From Victivallales bacterium (lineage in GTDB: Bacteria; Verrucomicrobiota; Lentisphaeria; Oligosphaerales; Lenti-02), in assembly GCA_018648945.1 (NCBI GenBank), contig JABGQJ010000037.1:2857-22108 (forward strand): a stretch of 19,252 bases of DNA, in the 5' to 3' direction. The notes beneath the pieces are model-generated. The model was not told the DNA's origin. It did not search any database and saw nothing but the letters and a program-made list of their open reading frames with translations. A program made the position numbers and the translations under genes. Shown here piece after piece: positions 1 to 8,300 of the stretch (its first letter is position 1; each line of letters begins with the position of its first letter).

Positions 1-1751
1 GCCTCGCAGCGCGGATCGCGCCGGTGTGCCAGGGCATGGAGGAGCATCCCCAGTTCGTAACCCGGCAGGCGCTCCGGCGGCCAGCGGAATCCCCCTTCTG
101 CCGCGACGAAGGGCACCAGCGCGGCTTCCAGCATTGCTCCCTCCTCATCTGCCGCCGCGATCGGGTGGTCGATGAAGGCGGGCAGAGCGGCGACCGAGGG
201 CAGGAAGTAGCGCGGCGCTTTCGTCCGCGACTTCGCCGTCAACTGCGGGAAACAGACAGGGCATGCATAGCGACCATCCGACCCCAGTTCCAGCCAGTCC
301 ATGCCTCGGCATCCTGCCAAGCCGGCGTGGCAGACTCCGTGGCGGAACCGTACCCGAACGAGATGGGCCAGCCGGGACGGGTTATTGACCATCAGGCGTG
401 GCCCCACGAAGAAGTTCGCACGGTACCGCGCCGCAGTCTCCGCCACGTTCCGGAGCCGCCGCTCGGTATCCTCCCTGCGGCCGTAGCCATGCTGGGCGCA
501 CCATTCGGCGAACCGCCGTGTCCCGGCCACGTACAGCAGCGTCGCCTCGGCGGCCCCGTCGTCCAGGGCTTCTCTGGGCACCATTCCCCCGGCCACATAG
601 GTCTCGTCTCCGTTGAACGGCAGCATGCCATCCACCAGATGCCTTTCCTGGGCATCGACGCACCACGCAAGCATGGGTGCGAGCTCCTGCACGAAGGCGT
701 CGTCGCCCGTGGCGGCAAGGTAGTCGAAGGCCTGCACTGGCAGCCAGCCAGTGATCTCCACCTCGTCGTTCTCGTGGACATGGAAACGGGTGTGCGGGCC
801 AATGGTCTGGGCGTTGTGAATCACCCCCTCGCGCTGGAAGATGCCCCAGTAGAAGGCGAGGATCGACCGCGCGTGACGGTGCAGCCCCAGAGCAAGGAGC
901 GCCCGGGAGACGCCATACTGGTCACGGACGTACCCCAGGCAGTAGTTGTGCCCGGCCACCACCGCTCCCCCGGCGGCCTGCTGGGTCAGAACGGCCAGAG
1001 CAACATCCTCCGCAGCCGTCGCGATGGGCTCGCGCAGAGGCCCGGCCATGGCGGGAATCCGCACGTTGCCCAGCAGACCACCCCAGTGTTGTCTGGTTTG
1101 GCTCGCGACGGGTTCCCAGTCTGTAGCCAATGCGGCCTCGGCGATCTGCAGGCTGTCGGGGTACTCCTCCCCGCACACGAGGAAAATCTGGGACTCTCCC
1201 GCTTCGCAGACAACGGTCCAGCAGTCGTCCCCTTCGGGTGCGGGCAGGATGCAGGCCGCCCCTCGCACCACGGCGTGGACCGTGCGAGGAAGAACCGAGA
1301 AGAACCGCCTGCCATACTCCAGCGTGCCTGGCGGGACGATGCTGACCAGCGACTGCGTTCCCGGCCAGCGGCAGGAAGGGCAGATGCCGGGCAGCACGTG
1401 AGGTTGACGCAACCGGAACGTGAGTGGCACGCTCGTGACGATCCGTCGCACGAGAAACGGCCGGTCCCGATCGACCACGTCGACGATTTCGCCCACCTCC
1501 GTTCCGCTCATCTGCAGGGCGTGGTGCCAGATGGGCGCATCCGCCTCTCGGGAGGAGACCGAACACAGCCCGGCCGGTCCCGACAGCGAAAGCGATGCCA
1601 GATCCGGCGAGGTGTAGTGGGGGCCCCACAGTTTGACCAGGTCCGGCCCTCGTCCATAGGCCAGCAAACGACCGTTGCCCAGAGCGTGCAGCGAACCGTT
1701 GTCCTCGTGGCTACCCAAGCACCAGGGTCGGGAATGGATGCGGTCGATCAT
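1..1751 (-). CDS. Six-hairpin glycosidase-like protein, 3' end outside window
   Basis: The minus frame is open from the start at 1751 to the window edge (583 codons), so the C-terminus is missing. I see an N-terminal beta-rich part (about 1-235) and then an alpha-rich part (about 240-583) of the (alpha/alpha)6 six-hairpin type. The latter contains AGHNYCLGYVRDQYG near 266-280, HENDEVEITGW near 326-336 and FNGDETYVAGG near 379-389. The acidic residues in these motifs are candidate catalytic groups. No signal peptide is visible, so a cytoplasmic site is likely. ATG 1751 is chosen because GAGGA lies 4 nt upstream; in-frame ATGs at 1769 and 1775 lack a Shine-Dalgarno site. It lies 159 nt downstream of the isomerase gene on the same strand. 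Cysteines C124/C127 and C474/C481/C497/C500 form possible metal sites, which is odd for this fold. The fold class is fairly likely; substrate and family number are unknown. Confidence 0.75.
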   Translation of the reverse strand, partial: MIDRIHSRPWCLGSHEDNGSLHALGNGRLLAYGRGPDLVKLWGPHYTSPDLASLSLSGPAGLCSVSSREADAPIWHHALQMSGTEVGEIVDVVDRDRPFLVRRIVTSVPLTFRLRQPHVLPGICPSCRWPGTQSLVSIVPPGTLEYGRRFFSVLPRTVHAVVRGAACILPAPEGDDCWTVVCEAGESQIFLVCGEEYPDSLQIAEAALATDWEPVASQTRQHWGGLLGNVRIPAMAGPLREPIATAAEDVALAVLTQQAAGGAVVAGHNYCLGYVRDQYGVSRALLALGLHRHARSILAFYWGIFQREGVIHNAQTIGPHTRFHVHENDEVEITGWLPVQAFDYLAATGDDAFVQELAPMLAWCVDAQERHLVDGMLPFNGDETYVAGGMVPREALDDGAAEATLLYVAGTRRFAEWCAQHGYGRREDTERRLRNVAETAARYRANFFVGPRLMVNNPSRLAHLVRVRFRHGVCHAGLAGCRGMDWLELGSDGRYACPVCFPQLTAKSRTKAPRYFLPSVAALPAFIDHPIAAADEEGAMLEAALVPFVAAEGGFRWPPERLPGYELGMLLHALAHRRDPRCE

Positions 1752-1755
1752 GCTA

Positions 1756-1760
1756 TCCTC
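1756..1760 (-). promoter_or_regulatory. Ribosome binding site deciding the start of the six-hairpin gene
   Basis: On the minus strand the sequence reads GAGGAtagcATG, a Shine-Dalgarno core 4 nt before the ATG at 1751. The two in-frame ATGs further upstream (1769, 1775) have no purine-rich site before them. Confidence 0.55.
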
Positions 1761-1866
1761 GCGAGCCATCGCCATACGATGTCAGTGAAACTAACTGCTT
1801 GCAGGGGCGTTGCAAGGCAGCTGCCAGCCTGCCTCCGTCCGTTGACAGACGGGCGGTGACGGCAGA

Positions 1867-1889
1867 GGGCCGACCGGGGGGGGCGGGGG
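1867..1889 (+). other. G-rich tract matching a G-quadruplex pattern
   Basis: The plus strand has a GGG run, a 6-nt spacer, eight Gs, one C and five Gs. This fits four G3 tracts with loops of 6, 2 and 1 nt. It lies in the gap between the isomerase and six-hairpin genes, on the template strand for minus-strand transcription, so the mRNA would carry the C-rich copy. Whether it folds or matters is unknown. Confidence 0.4.
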
Positions 1890-1910
1890 CGAAGACTACT
1901 CCGGCGGAGC

Positions 1911-2660
1911 TCACCTTGAGAGGGTTACGGATGGTACCCCCAACTCCCGAAGGTACCGCATGCAGCGTCCGGCGCTCGGCAATTCCTCGCCCGCTTCGTT
2001 GTCGTGGTCAAGAATGGCCCATTCCACGCGGGCGTCGAGCATCGACACGATCTCAGGAAGCGGGGCCATGCCAACGCCGAGGTCGCAGAACCCGCCGGAC
2101 GCATCGCAATCACCGACATGCACGATGGGTGACCTGCCAAGGCACGCGGCGAGGAACGGGATGGGGTCTGCGCCCCCCATCTGTGCCCACAAGACGTTGG
2201 CGTTGAGCTTCACGTCCTCCCCCAGGCAGGCGCAGAACAGGTCGTAGGCGATCCCACCTGCCACTTCAGTGAGCTCAGCACCGTGGTTGTGGTACGCGAA
2301 GGTCAGTCCCTGATCTCGGGCGACGGCGGCGAGCTGGTTGCAGGTCTCGGCGTAATCGCGGAATCTCGCGCCAAAGTCGGTCTTGCTCAGACTTGTCGTG
2401 ACGAACCTGCAGCCCAGGGCACGAGCGTAGTCATAGACGGGGTTGTGTTCATCCAGAAGCTCCTGGGGACCACAGTGGATGGCACAGGTCTCAAGCCCCG
2501 TACCGTTCATGATCTCGGACAGCCCAGCTGGTGCGAACCCGCCGAAATCGCCGAGGAAGTGAATGCCTTGGTACCCCTGCTCAGCCAGGGCTTCGAGCGT
2601 ACCAGTGAAGTCGCGCTGCAGGGCATGCCGCACAGCCCATGCGAGAATACCGATCCTCAT
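1911..2660 (-). CDS. Sugar-phosphate isomerase/epimerase family protein (xylose isomerase-like TIM barrel)
   Basis: The 249-residue protein has the TIM-barrel pattern of the AP-endonuclease-2/xylose-isomerase-like superfamily. It shows an N-terminal strand MRIGILAW, a YHNHG motif at 123-127, HVGDCD at 181-186 and a late strand WAILDHDN at 214-221. In this superfamily such motifs carry metal ligands for isomerase, epimerase or dehydratase reactions on sugars and inositols. Two usual residues differ: the common HxKD reads HVGD, and the late acidic ligand is Asp rather than Glu. It is also shorter than the usual 270-290 residues, so specificity may be unusual. ATG 2660 has AGGAGG 7 nt upstream and overlaps the TGA of the preceding GH123-like gene as ATGA, which indicates translational coupling. 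The context suggests processing of a sugar released by that enzyme. Family is likely; substrate is not known. Confidence 0.85.
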   Translation of the reverse strand: MRIGILAWAVRHALQRDFTGTLEALAEQGYQGIHFLGDFGGFAPAGLSEIMNGTGLETCAIHCGPQELLDEHNPVYDYARALGCRFVTTSLSKTDFGARFRDYAETCNQLAAVARDQGLTFAYHNHGAELTEVAGGIAYDLFCACLGEDVKLNANVLWAQMGGADPIPFLAACLGRSPIVHVGDCDASGGFCDLGVGMAPLPEIVSMLDARVEWAILDHDNEAGEELPSAGRCMRYLRELGVPSVTLSR

Positions 2661-5014
2661 TTGCGTGCCTCCTGACTCAGGGCGTGCAGGGCCTTGCCGA
2701 CGGCCTCGCGATGCTGAATGATGAAGTCCGCCTTGGTGCCGACCGCATACTCGGTTGCGAGCTTGTCCGGAGTCCTGAGCAGGGCCGCAAAGGGCGAGTT
2801 GGGTTTCCGCGCCAGCGCCTGCCGGAGGAGGACGAGGTACTCGTAGTCCTCCATGCCTTCACGCAGGATCTCTAGCCGCTGTGAGCTCCACGGCCGACCA
2901 TCCGATCCCGGGTAGCACATATTGCCGATCCCATTGTAGCCACCATGTCCCGCCGGCTCGAATGCCTCCCAAACTGTCTCGCCCGGCCTCGGATGGAATC
3001 TCGCGGGCCGATTCGGTTTGCGCCAGCTGGATTGGATCGTCCAGTAGAGAATTCCGTCCAGTTCATGCCTGAAGCTCAGCCACGGCATGCTCCGTGCGGA
3101 CACCGCAGGCGAGTCCAGGTTGAAGAAGTGACCCACCGAGTACCACCAGCACTGCTCGCCTCGCGCGTGGGCTTCACGAACATCGTCAGGACGCATCGCA
3201 GGGACGACCGGGCACCAGATATCGACGTTCCCGGCGAATGCCTTGTCTATGGGGCGGGTGAGAACCAGCATGCGCCGCATCTTCGGGAAACGGTCACCGA
3301 TGATGCTGGCCCGGCGGTTGATCTCATCGGTGACCGACTGCTTCTTGGCGGGCTCGTCGGCCAGGTACACGATCGCCTCGTCGTAGAGGTCACGCGCGGC
3401 CAGTGCATCATCCCAGACTGCCAAATCCTTGAGAGCCTGCTGGAAGTAGGCCTCCTTGGCACGCGCCCCTCCAGAATAGATGTACTTGATCACGAAGGCG
3501 TTCATGCCACCGGCCAAGGTATCCTCCAGATCCTCCGGCGGGGGCTGCATCTGCCCATACAGCGACGTTGGGTTCAGGCGGTGCGTCAGCCAGAAGTCGT
3601 AGTACTCCTTCTTCAGCTCCTTCCAGCCGATCTTCTTGCTGCGGTACCACGCATCCACGAGCAGGCTGGAGACGGAGAAGACGTTCGGCAAGGATGCCTT
3701 TGTGGGCAGGGCGAAATCCCACACGCGCACCTCGACCGGTACAGTCATCTCGGCCAGACCGCCCGCCCGGATATGTACCGCGCTGTCGTAGAGGCCAGGA
3801 GGCGCGCTCTCCGGTATCGCCACGGTCAACCAGATTGGCTGCACTTGGCCCTTGGGCAGGGCGAATGTGGCCAAGGGGCTGATCCCGTCCGGCCACAACC
3901 CCACGTGATGGGCCAACTTCGGGGTGTTGCGCGTACGCACGTAGCAGATCAGCCCGGCTTCCACCGCGCCCTTCAGCGTCGTCGGCCCGACCAGAGGAGC
4001 GACCGACACCTCCACATCAGCCAGATCCTGGCGGGTGGCGGCCAGCAGGATCTGGCCACTCTCGCGCTCATTGCGCGCACACGAAAGGGCGAGTCTTTTC
4101 GTTGCGTTTGTTGGCCAGACATCGCGGAAGACCTTGGTCATGCCGTCAACCGCACCCACGGTCGCGGCACCATCCGCGCCATTGCGCAGACGAGCAAAAC
4201 TCAGCCGTGCCTCTGCTTCATAGGCCTCGGTTTGCAGACCGGTGAAGCGCTCGGCCATGCGCTGCCACTGGGTGCCGGTGATGTTGCCCTCACGCGTCAG
4301 CAGGGCCGCCATGCCGGTCGCTTCAGCCGTCGCCCCCCGCAATGACTCCGGCAACACTTCCCCGAGTCTGCGAGACTGCTCGGACAGCCCTTCCAATCGT
4401 CTTGCCAGCCACGAGTAGCGGTCTGTGTTCTTCTCCATCAACCGCGGGATGCGGCTCGTCCCGTACAGACTGAAGCGGTTGAGCACAGTCCATTCGTGCT
4501 TGTGCAGAGCGAGCACCTCCAGCCTGACGTAACGGGCCTCCACGGGCTCTGCCAGCACGCGGAACCAATGCTTTCCCTTGGTCCCGCCAACGCCACGGAC
4601 CTTGACCGTGCGCAGCCATGCATCCGGCTCCTTCGCGAAGCTGATATCAAAGTCGTCGAGACCCTTGGCCGCATAGCGGCGGTCGATCTCGATTGACTCT
4701 ATCCGACGCACTTTCCCCAGGTCAAGCTCGAACCAGTTGGGCAGGGCGCCGGGGTAGGACAGGTGGCTCCCGTCACCGATGGCGGCACGGACATCGTAGG
4801 GCGCAGGATTGACCCCCTTTGAGACCGCACGCACCGTTGTCCCATTGTCCACGTGCGCAAAGTCGATGGTCCCGCCGAACACCCAGCCGATACAGCAGAA
4901 AATCACCGGGAGTGCGCGCTTCACCAGTAGGGAACTGTGCAAAGAAGCACCCAACCATCCGGAACGGGGGCAACCAGAGGCACGTTGGCTTCGGCGACTC
5001 GGTGCTAGCGGCAT
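2657..5014 (-). CDS. Secreted discoidin-domain protein with GH123/DUF4091-like catalytic region
   Basis: The 785-residue product has a hydrophobic segment at about 35-49, then a discoidin (F5/8 type C)-like beta-sandwich at about 54-186, an alpha-rich stretch (about 190-290), a beta-sandwich (about 300-430) and a TIM-barrel-like region. The last contains VYLADEP with D553-E554; an Asp-Glu pair is the known catalytic signature of GH123. The C-terminal CYPGSDGRPWSSQRLEILRE and GMEDYEYLVLL motifs are typical of DUF4091. The family acts on N-acetylgalactosaminides or is uncharacterised, so the substrate here is open. ATG 5014 is chosen because GGAGAG sits 5 nt upstream. It gives a long positively charged n-region. 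A GTG at 4924 would give a textbook signal peptide (VKRALPVIFCCIGW) but has no Shine-Dalgarno site. It heads the leftward operon. Export is likely, either free or as a membrane-anchored form. Confidence 0.85.
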   Translation of the reverse strand: MPLAPSRRSQRASGCPRSGWLGASLHSSLLVKRALPVIFCCIGWVFGGTIDFAHVDNGTTVRAVSKGVNPAPYDVRAAIGDGSHLSYPGALPNWFELDLGKVRRIESIEIDRRYAAKGLDDFDISFAKEPDAWLRTVKVRGVGGTKGKHWFRVLAEPVEARYVRLEVLALHKHEWTVLNRFSLYGTSRIPRLMEKNTDRYSWLARRLEGLSEQSRRLGEVLPESLRGATAEATGMAALLTREGNITGTQWQRMAERFTGLQTEAYEAEARLSFARLRNGADGAATVGAVDGMTKVFRDVWPTNATKRLALSCARNERESGQILLAATRQDLADVEVSVAPLVGPTTLKGAVEAGLICYVRTRNTPKLAHHVGLWPDGISPLATFALPKGQVQPIWLTVAIPESAPPGLYDSAVHIRAGGLAEMTVPVEVRVWDFALPTKASLPNVFSVSSLLVDAWYRSKKIGWKELKKEYYDFWLTHRLNPTSLYGQMQPPPEDLEDTLAGGMNAFVIKYIYSGGARAKEAYFQQALKDLAVWDDALAARDLYDEAIVYLADEPAKKQSVTDEINRRASIIGDRFPKMRRMLVLTRPIDKAFAGNVDIWCPVVPAMRPDDVREAHARGEQCWWYSVGHFFNLDSPAVSARSMPWLSFRHELDGILYWTIQSSWRKPNRPARFHPRPGETVWEAFEPAGHGGYNGIGNMCYPGSDGRPWSSQRLEILREGMEDYEYLVLLRQALARKPNSPFAALLRTPDKLATEYAVGTKADFIIQHREAVGKALHALSQEARK
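2668..2673 (-). promoter_or_regulatory. Strong ribosome binding site inside the upstream gene
   Basis: The minus strand reads AGGAGG, then 7 nt, then the ATG at 2660. The site lies within the last codons of the preceding GH123-like gene, and start and stop overlap as ATGA. This fixes the start of the isomerase and supports co-translation. Confidence 0.8.
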
Positions 5015-5380
5015 GAATTCTCTCCATTCACGGACGGCATGGTGTTCCGAGGACCTCCGGCCAGATCCGCGCGCCACGCGTGGGCTGCGCAATTGGCCCA
5101 CTATGGTCCCGTTCCGGCCCGCAGGCAACACATGATCGAGCCGTTCCGCTCCCTCCGAGCGATCGACCAAGCCGCTTCGCGATGCCGGTTGCGAACTGGG
5201 GTCGAGACCAACGGCCTATCAGGTGGGTGGACGGGTTTGTCATCGACCTTCGCCAGCGAGCATGTGCCGCGCGGCCGATCTCGGGATCTCGCCTGCTCTT
5301 GCATCAGCGACGGTCACGGCCTATCGTCGGGAGCGCATTCTCGTGCGCTGCCAAAGCTACACGTATGGAAAGGTAATACG
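5015..5380. promoter_or_regulatory. Divergent intergenic region between the GH123-like and esterase genes
   Basis: This 366-nt gap must hold promoters for two divergent genes. I see no clear -35/-10 pair on either strand. It contains a perfect 10-bp palindrome CCACGCGTGG at 5074-5083, about 60 bp upstream of the GH123-like start. It also contains a 10-bp direct repeat ACGGCCTATC at 5211-5220 and 5316-5325, 105 bp apart. These are candidate regulator sites only; several such short matches are expected by chance in GC-rich DNA. Confidence 0.4.
5020..5025 (-). promoter_or_regulatory. Ribosome binding site deciding the start of the GH123-like gene
   Basis: The minus strand reads GGAGAGaattcATG, a Shine-Dalgarno core 5 nt before the ATG at 5014. 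It supports this start over the upstream in-frame ATG at 5170, which would add 52 residues with no protein-like character. Confidence 0.6.
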
Positions 5381-8300
5381 ATGTCTCAGTCTCTCTGGAA
5401 AGGGCGCGTCCGCGCCGTTGGAGTTGGCCTCGTCCTCTGTCTGCTTGGGACAATGGCTCGTGCCGCCGCCGTCCGCCGGACCTTTGATCTGCCCAGAGTC
5501 GAAGGCATCGAGATCGATGGCAAGGCCGAGGACTGGAAGGGAAAGGGTTACGGCTTTGAGATTCTCCTCCCCCAACATGGCAAACACCGGGAGGCCAAAG
5601 ACCACAACGCCTCCATGAAACTGGGCTGGACCGAGAAGGGCCTGCTGTTCCTGGTCTGGGTGCAGGATGATGTCTGGCACGTGAAGCGCCGCCCGAAGGA
5701 ACGCGTGTCCGACCATGTGGATGTCTATCTGCGCAAGGTCCCGCGGGGCGAAGGAAGTACGGCCTACCACCTGACGCTCAACCCGCGCTTCGGCAAGTTG
5801 CCTCTCCAGAAGAACTACTTCGGTGGCCTGGAAGTGGGCGAGGGCAACGTGGACAGGTCCGTGGTGCCCACCCATGCCGTCACCGGCGGAGAGACCTGGT
5901 ACGTGATGGAGGGACTGATCCCCTGGGAAAGCGTGGACTTCAAGGCGGTGCCCGGAGCCAAGGCCTACTTCCAGCTGTGGGCGCAGGATGGCGACACGCT
6001 CGCGAACGAGGGCACGCGCCGCTACCGGGCCTCCTTCCACCTGGGCAAGGGGACCAGCTACAATGGCGGTGACATGCATGTGCTGAAGCTGATGGACGAC
6101 ACCAAGCCCAGACTTCGGCTGTCAGCGGTGGATGGCTATGACCTCGCCACCTACCAGCCCTACGTAAAAGTCATGGCCCGCGGCATCCGGCGAGGTCACG
6201 AGGTGATCATCAAGCAAGGGACCAAGGAACTGGCCAAGGGAGTGTTCAAGGCCGATGGCCCCGACCGGGTCTCCACCAAGATCACGCTGCCCGTCCCGCC
6301 GGACGGCAAGCCCTATGAAGATCTCACCGTGAGCTATCGGGGAGAGGACGTCAACACCATCAGCCTCCCCCATTCTGCCACCGTGGCACAGCTCAGGGAT
6401 CTGCTGGCCAAGAGAGCCCAGTACGCCAAGCTCTACAAAGTGGACGAGCCCTGGGTGGGCGAGTTGGGGACACCCGTGTTGGAGCAGCACCGGGGCTTGG
6501 TGGCCGCCGCCTTCACCTTGCTCGACCGGGCGGACCCACCGAGTTCGCAGGCAGACTTCGCGCTGCTGTCCCAGGCTGCGGAGGCGGTCAAAATGGCCGA
6601 CCGAGGCGAGAGCTACTACGACCAGCGGCGGGGTTGCTTCTTCGGCTACATCTACAGCAATGCCCTGGGGACGGGCTCCTACTTCCTGTGTGTGATCCCC
6701 GATAACTACGACCCGTCGCGCAAGTACCCCCTGGTGTATAGCCTCCACGCAGGCGGTGGCGTCCTTGAGACGCACAACGCCGCGGTCGAGAAGGACTACA
6801 TCCAGGTCTTCCCCTGGGGGCATGGCTACAACAGCTTCCGAGGCATGGGGGAGGTCGCCGCCCGGGATGTCTTGGCCTATGCATTGAAGTGGTATAGCAT
6901 CGACGAGGACCGCGTCTACGTGGGCGGCCATTCGAACGGAGGCAACGGCACCTGGTTCCTCACTACTCGGTACCCACGCTTCTTTGCCGGCGGCTCCGTG
7001 AGCGCCGGCCAACCCCTGCGCCATCTGTTCTTCAGCAACTTGGGCAACATGGCCATCCTCAACCGCTGCGGAGCCCTGGATACCGGGCAACCGGTCAACA
7101 TCATCAAGTGGGCCGAGAGCCGCCTCGAGCAACTGGGGCATCCCATGGATCTGCGCATCTTCCCCAAGGAGGGGCATGGGCGCAAAGCGCCCTTCGATTC
7201 AGAGGCCTGGCGGGCGAAACACGTACGCAATCCCAGCCCCCGAAAGGTCTCCCACTCCTGCCAATGGGCTGCGCACGGCAAGAGCTACTGGTTCGACATC
7301 AAGCGCCTGGCCGACCCCCATCGCGTGGCGCGGGTGGATGCGGAAGTGATGGAGAAAGACGCCAGACAGAGCGTCGCTCTGCAGCCCACCAACGTGGCGG
7401 TATTGGCGCTGGACCTAGCCACCATGCCCGTGGCAGCGGACAGACCTCTACACATTCGCATCTCCGGCGCGACCGAGGAGATCAAGTCCCCCTTGCCCAA
7501 GCAGCTCTACCTCGTGAACGGCGCGCGCGGCTGGCAGTTCAAGCGCGATTGGCAGGCCCCAGCCGCCAAGATCAGGCCCTACCGTTCCGGCGGGGCCGAG
7601 AACATGTACAACGGCGAGCCCCTGTTGATCGTCTACCCCACACTGGGAGAGCCAGCGGAAATGGCCCGCCAGAAGAAAGCCGCTCAGGCGCTGTGCCGCT
7701 CAGGCGGCGCCGGCCCGATGGCCACTGCCAGCTTCCCCATGAAGGCTGACAAGGACATCACCCAGGCAGACATGGAGCACTACAACCTGATCCTCGTGGG
7801 GAAGATGGAGGACAACCAGGCCACGAAGAAGCTCTGGCCCAAGCTCCCCCTCACTCTCACGAAGAACAAGACTCTGAAGGCGGGCGGCAGGACCTTGGAC
7901 GTCGAGAATGCCTTCATCAGCCTGCACGTCTACAATCCTCTAGCCCCCAAGCGGCTGGTGTATCTCATCGCCCCGCTAGGCAAAGCCAGCGAGAGCCCCA
8001 TGTGGACCCGGGCGTTGCCCTGGTTCCTCGTCCGCTCCGGTCAGGAAGGAATGGGAGCCGTCCCGGACTTGGTCGTCCGAGGTGTCACCGCGGGGGCGCC
8101 TGTCTTCCGGTACGGCATGCAGTTCACCCGAGGTTGGGCCTGGAAGCCCCAGGACCCCAAGCACCTGGCCTATCGCTTCGCAGGCGTTGGGAAAAACGAC
8201 TTCATCAAGGCGACGCGCACACTTCTGACGGCCAACAGCAAAGCAGACTTTGTGTTGGCCAGGAAGGAGAGCGGCAAAGCGACCCCCGCCTGGGGTCTGG

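Noticed and set aside
24..1859. Long plus-strand open frame of 611 codons
   Set aside because: Its translation is Arg/Pro/His/Gln-rich with no recognisable domain. The opposite frame encodes a coherent six-hairpin-like protein, so this is a GC-driven shadow.
2657..2660. Overlap of GH123-like and isomerase genes as a possible frameshift or fusion
   Set aside because: Both proteins end and begin at natural domain borders, and a strong AGGAGG supports a separate start. It is an ordinary ATGA coupling.
2945..4345. Plus-strand open frame of 466 codons opposite the GH123-like gene
   Set aside because: No protein-like motifs; the minus strand carries DUF4091 signatures and a ribosome binding site.
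5039..5380. N-terminal extension of the esterase frame
   Set aside because: The extra 114 residues show no domain and would precede the signal peptide; ATG 5381 has a good Shine-Dalgarno site.
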